The position numbers and the translations under genes are program-made. Below the pieces are notes generated by a model. It was given only the letters and a program-made list of their open reading frames with translations. It was not told the DNA's origin and ran no database searches. Shown piece after piece: positions 31,986 to 42,735 of a stretch of 64,000 bases of DNA (the stretch's first letter is position 1; every line of letters starts with the position of its first letter). The DNA lies in contig NC_134029.1 in the NCBI RefSeq assembly GCF_964204645.1, positions 13,322,850 to 13,386,849 on the forward strand. Reading direction: 5' to 3'. The stretch comes from Tubulanus polymorphus. Lineage: Eukaryota; Nemertea; Palaeonemertea; Tubulaniformes; Tubulanidae.

Positions 31986-33173
31986 CTAATACATAACACT
32001 ATTTAATTGAGAATTTACAATATTTAATTGCGCGTCAGAAATAATATAAATGTGCATTTTAAAATTTTTGATTCCTTTATTCTTTGTCGTGAATAATTGT
32101 ATTCCATCTTTAGTGTTTTGCAATTTTTTTCCAGAACCATGTAATGAATTATCCTCTGTTGTTCTGAAATCTAACCATAATGCATATTTATTACCGGTAT
32201 AATAATCAATTTGATTAATATTAAAATTTTCAAATGATTTTACTTTTTCATTCATAAAATGTTTTCTAATTTCTGGCCATTGATCTATCATTCTCATTCC
32301 TTGACAAAATATTTTATTTGCTATTCCTTCGATAGTTATTTCTACTTTTTTTATTTCAGGATTATGATAATTATCAACATTTATTGCGCCATTAGTATAT
32401 GTTGCAATGGTAAAAAATATTAATATACCTTTAACAGATCTTCTTGGAAAGTTAATATTCTCATTAATTATTTCATCATTTGCATTGATAGTTACGGTTT
32501 TAAATGTATCGATATAATCATATAATAATGAAAATCCTTGATTGTATTGAGTTTGAATTGTGTTAGCAATATTTTCATCAGTTACTGTATCATATTCTAA
32601 ACATATATTCGATAATTTATAACCCATATCTTTATTAACGCTAGATATTACAATTTCATTTACAGGAGCAAATGTTATCTCAAATATAACATCTTCTTGA
32701 ATTGCGTATTTATATAAAGGTGCATTATTATTTATCAATTCAAAGTCTAATGGAATTTTATATTTCCTTCCATATATACTTTTTATCAATTTATCTATAG
32801 CATTAGTTAATATTGCATTATGTGCTTCTGATCTTAATTTATTTTGGTTTTCTGATTGGATGCCTTGAAATATCATATTATTTCTATTTTCTTTAGTTAA
32901 CCATAAATCTTTATAATGCATAAATAAATTATAATCATCTTATGAGAAAACTGTTTCTGGACCGATCTTTATTGTTAATTTTTTAATCAAATATCTTCCA
33001 ACATTATCAACAACATAATTATTATTACCGGTTACTTTTATATCGGCTGATAAATAAATACTATTTGGAACATAAAAAGTATTTTGTGTTAATCGAGGAA
33101 TTCTAACATATAAAGTTTCATCGGGATTAATATTAGAAGGGTTATGAGTAGTTATATGATGTGATCTTTGCAA
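31986..33173 (-). pseudogene. Probable double-jelly-roll major capsid protein, one stop, start lost
   Basis: About 395 codons. Segments RIPRLTQNTFYVPNSIYLSA, DNVGRYLIKKLTIKIG, IPLDFELINNNAPLYKYAIQ and DVIFEITFAP alternate strands and resemble the first jelly roll of Polinton and NCLDV capsid proteins. A later part reads NENINFPRRSVKGILIFF, and the end KMHIYIISDAQLNIVNSQL. A TAA at 32940-32942 splits it. At the N-terminus it runs into the tail of the preceding gene with no Met, so a small deletion fused the two. Capsid identity rests on pattern and cluster position. Confidence 0.65.
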
Positions 33174-33174
33174 T

Positions 33175-34601
33175 AACTCCGGGCAATGCTGCAGCAGATT
33201 TTTTAGATAGTTCCCATAAATATTTTGCTAATTTATTTAAGCCATCTTTAACTTTATCTTGTATAGAATTATTATCAATCGGGGGTTTTCTGGTTTATTG
33301 GGAGTAGGTGTAGATTTTAAAACATTTGATATTGCTAAACCTATTGTTGTGAATACCATAGTTACAGCTGTTAGAATTGAAAGAATTGTGATTCCTTCTA
33401 ACTTAAATAATAATTTTATTCTATCTTTCAATGATATTTCAGAATTTGGTTTAAGCAACAAATTTTTAAAAATAACTTTTAATCTATTAATATTATAATA
33501 ATATGATTTTAATAATGATTTAATTTCTTCTTTTTGTAATTCTACGTTATATTCTAAATCATCTTTTTCTTTTTCTAAACATAATTCTTTTTGCCTATAT
33601 TCTATTTCATCAATTACTTGATGATCTAAATCAGACTTGTTCTATTGTTCTATTTCTTCATTTGCATTAGTTAATTCTTTTTCTAAAGTTCTAATTTTAA
33701 TATCTCTTTCTCTTTTTTTATGCGCAATTTTATCAGCTGATTCTTGCATACCTTTAATTTCTCTACGTGTTTGTTCAGGAAATGCTTCTAATTCATCATC
33801 AGTTAAATCAAATAATCCTTTTTCTAGTAAGGATTGTATTCGATTTATTCCAGTTTCAGCACCGGGTGTATCTAAAGCACTATTTATCTCTTCTTCAAAT
33901 GAATTCATTGTATCCAATAAGTTATCTAAATGTTTTCCTAATTGTAATTGGCTTGAATCATTATCAATTTGTTGAGTATCTCTTCTCGATGTTTCGGGTG
34001 TTGAAGATCTTAATTTACCAAATCGATCTCCATACTCTTCCATTTCTGGTTCTGAATATTTTGTGATTGTTTTAAATAATTTAACAACATTATGGTTAAA
34101 TGTTAAAAGATTTTCATTTCTTTCTTCTTGTGTAACATTTTCTATTTCATTACTATTACTTATTCTTTCAATTCTAGGTGGTTCTACCCTAAACAAAGTT
34201 GATTCTGCTAATATTCTACTTCTAAAAGTGATCTTAATATAATAATCCGAATAATCTTTCAAACGATAATAAAATTCAGCATCTAAATGTTTTAAATATA
34301 GCGCTAAAAGGATGACACCTTCATTTGTTATATTGAATCCAGATTTTTCAAATACAGGTTGTAATTTTTCAATTAATTCATTATATTCTAATTCTTTTTT
34401 TGTTATTTCTGTAACTTCATTTTTAGTATTTATCTTTGAACGTGTTTTATCAATATATTCAGGTGTAGGTAAATTAGAATTACGCGCTGATGAATTATCA
34501 TTATCAATATTAGTTTCGGCATCATTATAATCATCATCAATATATCCTTCATTATTATTTCCCGTGCCTTCCATTTCGAAATCTCCTCCAACTTCTGCCA
34601 T
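33175..34601 (-). pseudogene. Coiled-coil membrane protein of the Polinton virion cluster
   Basis: From the ATG at 34601 (MAEVGGDFEMEG) it has an acidic start, a globular middle (EGVILLALYLKHLDAEFYYR) and a long coiled coil (AHKKRERDIKIRTLEKELTN). A TAG at 33642-33644 interrupts the same frame, which continues through more coiled coil to a membrane segment ILSILTAVTMVFTTIGLAI (about 33380). A frameshift in a C5 run near 33286 precedes the last part (LAKYLWELSKKSAAALPG). Probably a virion-membrane or scaffold protein; this is inference. Confidence 0.6.
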
Positions 34602-34617
34602 TTACATAATAAAAAAA

Positions 34618-35944
34618 TTAAAATTTAAAATATAATATTCCTCCTATTACAATGCCTATACAAGTTAAAGCTAATTTAGCATTTTCATGGGATTTATTAT
34701 CATCATTTAGTTTAATTATTTCATGTTGAATATTATCAGTTTTTATATCTTCTGATGTATTGTAATCTTTTATTTTAGAATCATTATTTGATTTAATATT
34801 CTTAGTTTTAGTTTCTGTTGATTGAATATGTTTTTTATTTTTTTTCACCTTCCATTAGTTTTGGAGCAGTAATTATCTTTTTATTTATATCATTTAATCC
34901 AAATGAATTATTTATTGTTGCAGTTTTAATTAGATTATTATAACCAATTATATTTCCCATCTTTAATACTAAATCACTAGAAATAATTAATAGATTAGGG
35001 CCTATACAAAAATTTAATCTAATATGTGATTTATCTAAATAATTTTGATATCTTACAATGTTTTCTGGAATAGATCTATTTTTATCATTATGAATGGAAT
35101 CTTCGAATAATACTTTGAATTGTTTCTGCGCATCGAATGAAGTGTTATCATTTCAAATTATTGGTGATCTTGTTTCAACTTGCGCACCTAAAATACATAT
35201 CAAATAAGTTCTAATAGATTGATTTATTCTTTGTATTCCAGCTTTAGTAAAACCTTCACTATTTTCTAAACTGAAATTAACCCAACCATTATTGTTTTGT
35301 TGTTGTATATTATTATATTATTTTGGTAATTCATTCCAATTTTGTGTTCTTATATCTGAATTTGTCATTATTTTTCCAAATTCTTTAGTATATAATATTC
35401 CTAATCCGCCCATTGTTCCAATTTTTGCTCTAAAATCTTTATTTGAATTAATATTAAATTCATTACATATTTTATAAAACTTAGAAAAATTAATATTATT
35501 ATTTAATTCTTTAAAATATTTTGAACCTGGTAAAGGACATTCTAATTCATCTAACATTAATTTTGTTTGAAAATATGTATGAAATCTAAAAAGTGATAAC
35601 ATCAATGGTAAACTTGGTTTGTTTAAATGATCATTCCAACTAATTCCGCATCCTGTTGTTGCGCAATAAACAGCAAAATTTAATTGGTTCTGCCAATACT
35701 TCATATTAGATTTTTAAAACCATTGTTTTGCCTCATTTAAATTTCTAAAATTAATTTCATAAACATTGAATATATTTTCCATCTTTACATGAAAATTATT
35801 ACTTTCAGGAACACAAATATATAAATCAATTAATGAATTTAAAACTTCATTTCTATATGTAATATCTTTATTAAAATCTATTGCTGGAATATTATATTTA
35901 ATTGATTTATTATATTGGAAAGCTTTTGGAAAAGTATCTACCAT
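34618..35944 (-). pseudogene. Conserved Polinton structural-cluster protein with C-terminal membrane anchor
   Basis: From the ATG at 35944 (MVDTFPKAFQYNK) the frame runs to 34835 with three in-frame stops (about 35714, 35318 and 35150). Recognisable segments: KYNIPAIDFNKDITYRNEVL, KMENIFNVYEINFRNL, WQNQLNFAVYCATTGCGISW. Such proteins recur in invertebrate Polintons; their role is not established to my knowledge. An A8 run near 34840 then shifts into a frame encoding a polar linker and a final transmembrane helix (LALTCIGIVIGGILYF), possibly the true C-terminus or a separate small gene (34618-34848). Confidence 0.55.
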
Positions 35945-35960
35945 TTATATAATCAAAAAA

Positions 35961-36386
35961 TTAATAATTTATTAATTCTTTTAATAATTTATCTTGTTCT
36001 TCAACTGTTATATGACCATTTAAACTTATTATATAATCTAGTGTATTCTTTAATTTATTAATTTCTTTTATATTAGTTTTAATTTTTTCTTTATTACTTT
36101 TTATATTTAATTTTGAACTTATACCAGTTAAAACACTTGATGATAATCCTATCACACCAATTGATATAGCTAAAGGTGTTAATGGTGAAAATATTGCTAG
36201 AAATGTTATTACAGAACTAATTGTAACCGAACCACTTATAATCAAATAATATATAATTTTACTTTTTAAATATTTTTTCTTTTTAACTTTTAAATCACTT
36301 TCAAATTCTAATATTTGTTTTTCTAAATATATTATTAATTTAGTTTTATTTATATCATGAGGAATAATATCAATATTATCATCCAT
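35961..36386 (-). CDS. Two-helix membrane protein with flanking coiled coils
   Basis: 141 residues, intact, from an ATG in TTTTTTTGTTAAATAAATGG. Residues 20-45 form a basic helix, 46-90 are two hydrophobic segments (IIYYLIISGSVTISSVITFL, PLAISIGVIGLSSSVLTGI), and 91-130 a Lys-rich coiled coil. A similar membrane protein is a common member of Polinton virion clusters. Function unknown. The foreign insert starts just beyond its start codon. Confidence 0.6.
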   Translation of the reverse strand: MDDNIDIIPHDINKTKLIIYLEKQILEFESDLKVKKKKYLKSKIIYYLIISGSVTISSVITFLAIFSPLTPLAISIGVIGLSSSVLTGISSKLNIKSNKEKIKTNIKEINKLKNTLDYIISLNGHITVEEQDKLLKELINY

Positions 36387-36415
36387 TTATTTAACAAAAA
36401 AAATTACTAATTGGT

Positions 36416-37636
36416 AAATCTATACGCTACAAATATAACAATAACAGTGTAGCCGGTACGCGTCCGCGATTTAGTGTCATCCTCTGGTAGCGACCGATAG
36501 GTGTCGTGATCATCAGGTCTCCTCAATAAGCGTGGCTACAGGGTCCGCCTTGGTCCTGTAGTCCCGGGGAGTGGAACTACAAAGGGGAAATCCTCAGAAA
36601 GTTTCCGCCGAAGGGATGGACAGCTTCAGAGACAAAAAGTTTATAGTTCGTAAAAAAAAGGAATAGGAGAGAAGGAAGCGAGTGTCAGGGGTAAGTCTTA
36701 GCTATTGACCCAATTACACGGACCAGACAGGACAGGTGTCCGCCATGAGGTCTATCGAGTCAGGGCCCTTGACTCGATGTCGGAACCTCACAGTCACCCG
36801 AGCTCCGGCGCATCTTTTCCTCAGGTCCTCACGGTGTAACATCATATCGAGTGCCTCCATGCACGATCTCCTCGTCCTGGCGTAGTATCTTGCCCCCATC
36901 TATGTGTCTAAAGACACCCCGACACTCGCCACTTCATTAAGAATAAGGTTTATAGACCTGGCCTCAAGAAAGTGGATCCTACTTCGTCCAGACGCCACCC
37001 CCCACGACAGTGATAAGTCTTGTATTGAATAATATAGAAAATTATTATTTCAGAAACGAATAACTACTGTATAATTTATATACATTTTTACATATTGCAC
37101 GTGAAGTTTTTATCACAGTAATTGAATTTGTACACCTCATTCAAATAAAAAAAAAGGTTAAATAAATGGTTTCAAAAAAATCATAATCTATCTTAGTTAT
37201 AAATTATTTATAATCTATAAAAGGGCTAGTGCAAGGATCTCTCCTTCCTTGCAAAAATCCACGATTAATGACTCAATGGTCGCTAAATTTAGGCCCACGA
37301 AGACCCAAAATAATGCTCATGGCTTAAAAGTAAAAAGGTATAAGGAAAAAGCCGCCAGGTTGACTATTCCCGATGGATTAAAAATAGGTACATATCGTCG
37401 AGTTGAATAACGTCAGAGCCCGGCCTGACCTGGGTTGCCCCAGGCCAGGAGAGCGTGTGTTATTGTTTACCTCAAATCAATGTAGGTCGAGACGAGAGTG
37501 ACGTTTGCGCGCGCTGACCCATTTTTATAGATTCCGCGCAGTGTGACGTCACCGTGCATGGAGGATGACGTCACACAGCACAAAAAACATGGCCGCCGCG
37601 CAAAAGCTCCGAGTTTAAAAGTTTAGACGACTATAC
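36416..37636. other. GC-richer insert inside the Polinton
   Basis: Composition changes sharply near 36430 (TAGCCGGTACGCGTCCGCG) and returns to AT-rich Polinton DNA at 37637. The first 600 bases are GC-rich and unlike anything else here; a minus-strand frame at 36714-36899 has no recognisable domain. The middle is AT-rich. At 37540-37580 two TGACGTCA octamers (CRE consensus) stand 19 bases apart. It may be an LTR, a host segment or part of another transposon. No target-site duplication identified. Confidence 0.5.
37549..37578. promoter_or_regulatory. Pair of CRE-like TGACGTCA sites
   Basis: Two perfect TGACGTCA palindromes in a CpG-containing stretch, with a preceding TGACGTTT. The octamer is the known CREB/ATF site. 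A promoter could lie here, next to AAAACATGGCCGCCGCG, but no gene follows it. Confidence 0.4.
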
Positions 37637-37812
37637 ATTAAAAAAATGAGGAGGGCTCCGTAGCGGAAAAACAGAAACTATACATTAACGACAACATTTT
37701 TAAACTATTTAACAGGAATTTCCGCTACAACAGTTCCACCTAAAATCCATATTATTTCATATTTCTGTTGTTCTTTACTGGGGGTATAATAATCTGATAA
37801 TTTAGGTTTGTA
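37637..37812. repeat. 176-bp direct repeat, copy 1 (partial gene end)
   Basis: Identical by eye to 37956-38131, offset 319. It contains the last ~37 codons of the gene at 38024-38434 plus its downstream flank. The 143 bases between the copies are unrelated and include a GGGCGA/TCGCCC hairpin near 37925-37943. Confidence 0.9.
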
Positions 37813-38023
37813 AATAAGGTGAGAGCGAAAAGTGATCAACCTAAAGTTTTGATTATTAAAAGCTGAAATTAATTATATTACTATATGCAGAGAAAATGAG
37901 GTGCGCAGAATGTGAAATGAAAGGGGCGAGCTAATTATCGCCCAAAAACATTACAATTAAAAAAATGAGGAGGGCTCCGTAGCGGAAAAACAGAAACTAT
38001 ACATTAACGACAACATTTTTAAA

Positions 38024-38434
38024 CTATTTAACAGGAATTTCCGCTACAACAGTTCCACCTAAAATCCATATTATTTCATATTTCTGTTGTTCTTTACTGG
38101 GGGTATAATAATCTGATAATTTAGGTTTGTATAGATGTAATTTTTCTTTATTGGTTACCGCGTTATATAAACTCATTGCAGCATCAACTGATTGAAAATC
38201 TCTGTGTGAAATCTTCTGATCATATAATTCCTTGTTAATATAATCCATATAGTTTTGTCTCTTTTCTCTATATACTTCTGCAGCTTTATTATATTTCTCT
38301 AATGCTAAGTTATGTCTTTTTTGTTCTGTTAATGAACCATTTTTATCAATATGTTTAAATAAATATCCACCACCAGTAAATGCTAAAGCGTTAACAATTG
38401 CCGATCCTATAATAGTTATAACTGCAGAAGCCAT
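38024..38434 (-). CDS. Small Polinton protein with N-terminal hydrophobic segment
   Basis: 136 residues, intact, ATG in AAATAAATGG. The N-terminus ITIIGSAIVNALAFTGGGYL is hydrophobic, then a long basic helix (KRHNLALEKYNKAAEVYREK) and a C-terminal KPKLSDYYTPSKEQQKYEII. The LSDYY.PS turn recurs in invertebrate Polintons as I know them. Function unknown, presumably virion associated. The 3' third is duplicated at 37637-37812. Confidence 0.65.
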   Translation of the reverse strand: MASAVITIIGSAIVNALAFTGGGYLFKHIDKNGSLTEQKRHNLALEKYNKAAEVYREKRQNYMDYINKELYDQKISHRDFQSVDAAMSLYNAVTNKEKLHLYKPKLSDYYTPSKEQQKYEIIWILGGTVVAEIPVK

Positions 38435-38458
38435 TTATTTAGTAAAATAATTATGCAT

Positions 38459-38680
38459 TTATATAGGAGGAATATATTTTTGTTTTTCCAAATAATCAAT
38501 AGTTAAATTAGATAAAGTAACTGCTAATGTTAATTTTAAAATATCATTGATATCAAATCTATCAACATTAACACTTTCCATTTTAAAAACTTTTTTTAAT
38601 ACCATTGAATAACCAACAGTTCCAACTGATAGTAATGCTCCATTATATAATCCAGTTATTATCCACTTATTATCACTCAT
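38459..38680 (-). CDS. Small hydrophobic Polinton protein
   Basis: 73 residues, intact, ATG in TTTTTTTGATAAATAAATG. Two weakly hydrophobic helices (NGALLSVGTVGYSMVL and DILKLTLAVTLSNLTI). It is spaced 24 bases from the next gene and has no gap of note to the previous one. No homologue recognised. Confidence 0.5.
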   Translation of the reverse strand: MSDNKWIITGLYNGALLSVGTVGYSMVLKKVFKMESVNVDRFDINDILKLTLAVTLSNLTIDYLEKQKYIPPI

Positions 38681-39037
38681 TTATTTATCAAAAAAATTAC
38701 TATCTTCAAAATATTTAGTTAACTTAGTTATAATTATTTCAACATTTATTTCATTACTAGTTTCATTTGTGTATATTTCAATTATTATTTTTTTAATATC
38801 ATCGATGATAAAATCTTCATCCAATTCATAAAATCTTAAAGATTCTCTAATTAAATTAGTAATCTTTTCTACATTTAAAGTTGCTTTATCTATTGTTTTT
38901 TCATACTCAAATGTTGTTTCATTAGAAAATGCAATATTTTTGATATGTGTTATTACATCAGTAATGTTAAATTTAATTTCTTTCTCACGTTTAAAATCAA
39001 ACCCAAAACATATACTCGGTTCAACAGTTATATTCAT
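38681..39037 (-). CDS. Small acidic Polinton protein, unrecognised
   Basis: 118 residues, intact, ATG in TTTTTTCATTATATAAATG. Mostly alternating strands and helices with many Ile, Asn and Glu residues; motifs FGFDFKREKEIKF and YELDEDFIIDDIKKI. No membrane segment. Its stop directly precedes the start of the next gene by one base, so the cluster is very compact. Confidence 0.5.
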   Translation of the reverse strand: MNITVEPSICFGFDFKREKEIKFNITDVITHIKNIAFSNETTFEYEKTIDKATLNVEKITNLIRESLRFYELDEDFIIDDIKKIIIEIYTNETSNEINVEIIITKLTKYFEDSNFFDK

Positions 39038-39061
39038 TTATATAATGAAAAAATTACTCTC

Positions 39062-39795
39062 TTATCTTAAAACTAATTCATATATCACAGGAAAGTTATT
39101 CAAATCAATTAAATATCCATTATGATTTCTTATTTCTAATTTAAAATTATTAAATTTAGGAATGCAAGGTTTAAAATCACATTCTGTTACATTATAATTT
39201 ATTTGAGTTCCAAATTGTTCAACATTTTTTAGCGGTAAAATATTTAGTATACTAGAACTACAAATTGTTTCTTTAGTTGCTTCAAATGTTTTTGTAGGAT
39301 CGATTAAATTGCAATAAATATAAAACTGTGTAAAAGGTATTATATTTGAATTACCATCTACGTTTCCTGTAACAGTTTGTGGTTTAATTCCTAACAGTTT
39401 AGCTGATGGTTTTCTTACCATAAATGCATGTTTGCTTTCATCATCTAACTTTATTTTAATTTTATCAGAACTATCACTTTTTATAAATCTAATTGAAAAT
39501 TTACCTTCACTTCCAAGTTTTAATCGTGCTCTCCGATTAATTTCTTGGGCGTATGTTTCTAAATTATATAACCCCGGTTTTAAAAATGGATGAAACCATT
39601 TATTTATATTTCTAATATGAATTAAAAAGACTCTATGTTCAAGAGTTTTATCCGATATATTATAAAAAGTATTACATAAACTTATATTTACTAATTTTAA
39701 ATCTACACAATTCTTAAATTCTCTATGTAATTGAACTAATAAATTATGTGATTTATAATTTGTAAGTCTTCTATTAATTCTTTTAATTCTACCAT
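39062..39795 (-). pseudogene. Minor-capsid/penton-like protein candidate, frameshifted at start
   Basis: The ATG at 39795 sits in AAAATAAATGG, but the third codon is a frame break: the long frame is offset by one base. The body runs about 240 codons: SHNLLVQLHREFKNCVDLKL, KPGLYNLETYAQEINRR, RKPSAKLLGIKP, TQFYIYCNLIDP and the end LEIRNHNGYLIDLNNF then PVIYELVLR. The beta-rich build with an HNGYLIDLNNFPVIYEL end resembles minor capsid proteins in other Polintons; assignment tentative. The last 119 codons (39421-39062) are open. Confidence 0.5.
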
Positions 39796-39812
39796 TTATT
39801 TTACATATTTTC

Positions 39813-40166
39813 TTATTCGAAATCTATTTCATGGTGGCCTTTTACATTCTTACCTTTGTATATGAAATAGAAATCACCTGAACATAATTCTTCTAGATCT
39901 TCGCTTGATAATCTATGAAATCTATCCGGTAAATATGTTCTGAATTTATATGTATTTCCTTTTAATCCTTCATATTCTAAGTGTATAACTAATTTATCTC
40001 CAAATTGGTTAGTAACTGTATCAATATTTGTAATTAGATATTTCTTATGGATTATTAATTCTGTTAACTTCTTAAATTTATAATCTACTGATTTGACATT
40101 TGAAGTATCTTTTATTCTATCTAAAAATAATTTGTTGTTCTCACTGTTTGCTTGTTTACTCTCCAT
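39813..40166 (-). CDS. Small conserved Polinton protein (copy 2), possibly nucleic-acid binding
   Basis: 117 residues, intact. Paralogue of 6432-6764, with 7 extra residues near the N-terminus (ENNKLFL) and an LTEL insertion. Beta-rich core KYLITNIDTVTNQFGDKLVI, ending YFIYKGKNVKGHHEIDF. It lies 30 bases downstream of PolB, before the minor-capsid-like gene. A role in replication as a DNA-binding protein is plausible from this position but unproven. Confidence 0.6.
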   Translation of the reverse strand: MESKQANSENNKLFLDRIKDTSNVKSVDYKFKKLTELIIHKKYLITNIDTVTNQFGDKLVIHLEYEGLKGNTYKFRTYLPDRFHRLSSEDLEELCSGDFYFIYKGKNVKGHHEIDFE

Positions 40167-40195
40167 TTATAATACATATTTTTATTAAAATTTGA

Positions 40196-42735
40196 TTAAC
40201 ACGTTAGAATCCTGTTCATAAACTCATTTTCTTTTGTTTCTTCTCTTTTAAATTTTAAGTATTCATCTAAATTGCAACCATAAGCAACTGTATGAATTCC
40301 ATCATCTAAAATATATCTTTTATCATCAAATGGGTTTAGACTTATGTTCTCTATCTCTTCAATAAACATTTCATGATCTTCTGATCTTAAACATCTCATT
40401 TTATGTTCTTCATTGAATATACAATTGATGTAATCTTTGAAATGAATATTCTTTTCTACTACACTTTTGGTTATTCCTTTTAACTTTTTAGCTACATGTT
40501 CTTTAGTTCTATATGAATACATTTTAGATCTAATTCCTATGAACTCTATCATTTCTTCACCACCTAATTCATCTTTGAATTTACCAGGAACTTTTTTATT
40601 ATCATTGCTAAACAATTCACGATTTTTAGGATAATTACTGAAATCAAAATGATGTTTTAATGTTTTTAAATCATCTGTTATGTTATTAGTTTTTATCTTT
40701 AATATGTAACTGTCAGTATCAAAATATAAGATTTCTATATGTTTTTCTCCAAAATGAGGTTGTAATACATTATAATAGAATTCATACATCAATAGCTTTG
40801 ATATTTCTAAAACTGAAGCACCAACATAAATTGGTTTATCAAATTTCATTGATGTTCTTCTCATTTTAACTGCAGCTCAATTTTCATCAAATATTCTGTT
40901 ACCTAAAAACTTAGGATATGTTTGTAAATGCCTAATTCTTTTACCATTACTGACTAACTCAATATCATTTCTATTTCTAAATTTTCACAAGTCTTACCAT
41001 AGAATGCATTATTCATTAGTTTGAAGAAATCTTTCTCGAAATCAGTTTTAGCTTCAGTTCTCTGTTTGGTGTTAAAATCTATATATTTTTCTAACCATTT
41101 AGATTGACTAAATGAAATATATCTATGTATTTTTTTAGGATCATTCCTTGTTTTAGATAAAACTTTAACATTCTATAATGTACTACATAATTATATTTAT
41201 CTTCTTGAGTTACCATTAACTTTTCTGTATGAATATGATTTTCGGGTTTAATTCTTTTTTGATAACTTGATAATTCTTCATGAGTTACAGTTTTATGTTC
41301 GGGACAGTATGCTAGATTTCTAGATTCAAATTTAATATGTTCAGGATATTCTAAATCTACAACAAAGAAGTAACCAGTATCTGAATCATCTGCAATATCT
41401 AGAATTCTTTTCTTCCAATCAAATTTATCATTATTTTCATGTTGTAAAACTTCACTTATTTCAAATACTCCATAAGGTTGTGGTTCCATCATTGCCCAAC
41501 CATACCAATTATTTGCATCTATATATAGTAACTTATATCCAGGATTATCATTTACATTGAAATATCTATCGCCTAATACACCTGAAACTCCTCCTCTTAT
41601 AGATTTTTCAAATAATAATAATTGATCTATATTTGTTAACAAATCCATTTTTATATCTGTAAATTTTAATCCACAATCCCATGTTAAATCTGGACTAGCA
41701 TAACAATGACAAGGATCAATGTTAAAATATTATAGGTTTACATCTCTAAACCTTTCGAATATATCAGTTAATAATAATACATCTGATTTTAAATATAAAT
41801 CTACTAATTGCCCATGATTTTTCATTCCAAAATTATTCCAAATATTCAATATTCTATTATATACTTCATCTTTAACATATTCATTTTTTAATTCATCATA
41901 GAATAGTTCTTTTAATAATTCAGTTATATTGAAATCATTATGTGATTTATAAAATGAATATTGAATTGCGCCTTTATCTCATTAATTGAAAATCATCATT
42001 ATTTTGGTAATGTTGCTTTAATATTTTTAATTCATCATCAACTAATGATTTGATAAATTATCTAATGAAGCGCTTAAAAATCTATATGAATCTATAAATC
42101 TTAAACAACCAAATTGGAAAGATAAATAATTCTCAGATGTTTTAGCTAACATTTTAGATTTATAAGTTGGCATTTTATCTTTTGGTCTCTTTGAATTTAA
42201 TCTTTCTATTTCATTATTGATTTCTTCTATTTCATGACATAGTTACTTGAAGAATAAATGAGCATCATACCCTGATAGATTATGAAATATTACAGAAACG
42301 AAATTGATTTTCTTAGCATGTAAGTTACAATTCTCATGCGCTGCCCCTCTAAACTTTCCATTCGAATGATCATGGTCTCTAACTTTTTTATCTCTAAAAT
42401 TAAATATCTGTTCTTTTAATAATTCAGTTATATTGAAATCATTATGTGATTTATAAAATGAATATGGAATTGCACCTTTATATCTCATTAATTGAAAATC
42501 ATCATTATTTGGATTATGTTGTTTTAATATTTTTTATTCATCATCAACTAATGATTTTGTTATCTAATGAACTGTTTAGAAATCTATATGAATCTATAAA
42601 TCTTAGGCACCCAAATTGGAATGATATATAATTCTCAGATGTTTTAGCTAACATTTTAAATTTATAAGTTGGTATTTTATCTTTTGATCTATTTGAATTT
42701 AATCTTTCTATTTCATTATTAATTTCTACTATTTT
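40196..42735 (-). pseudogene. polB: Polinton DNA polymerase B, copy 2, truncated and internally duplicated
   Basis: The C-terminal half is best preserved here: motif A LLYIDANNWYGWAM (about 41540-41495), motif B as MNNAFYGKT near 41000, motif C YFDTDSYILKI near 40720, and the C-terminal 222 codons (40864-40196) are open. The endonuclease-VII-like DHDHSNGKFRGAAH and Exo II NLSGYD segments lie near 42370-42250. About 330 bases (41906-42235) recur at 42410-42735. Beyond that the gene joins unrelated DNA, so the N-terminal fingers and Exo I are lost. Several stops. Inactive. Confidence 0.85.
41906..42735. repeat. ~504-bp tandem duplication inside PolB copy 2
   Basis: GTTCTTTTAATAATTCAG begins both copies, at 41906 and 42410. 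The copies differ by several per cent and small indels, so the duplication is not very recent or one copy came from another element. PolB copy 1 has the segment once. Confidence 0.8.

Larger units (their letters stand above)
27894..42735. mobile_element. Polinton/Maverick element, main copy, decayed and chimeric
   Basis: It has a left end similar to 1-647, then rightward integrase-side genes (28285-30974) and leftward virion and polymerase genes (31150-42735), converging on a short repeat at 30997-31050. This is the usual Polinton plan: integrase, packaging ATPase, capsid proteins, PolB. It is more AT-rich than its surroundings. A recognisable adenovirus-type protease is missing. The right part of PolB is replaced by unrelated DNA at about 42735, so no right end is present. 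A GC-richer insert occupies 36416-37636. Not autonomous. Confidence 0.9.

Noticed and set aside
33767-34066. Plus-strand frames within the coiled-coil gene
   Set aside because: The minus-strand frame has coiled-coil and membrane features and proper start context; the others are shadows.
36714-36899. 61-codon frame in the GC-rich insert as a transposon gene
   Set aside because: Arg-rich short peptide without any motif; GC-rich DNA gives such frames by chance.
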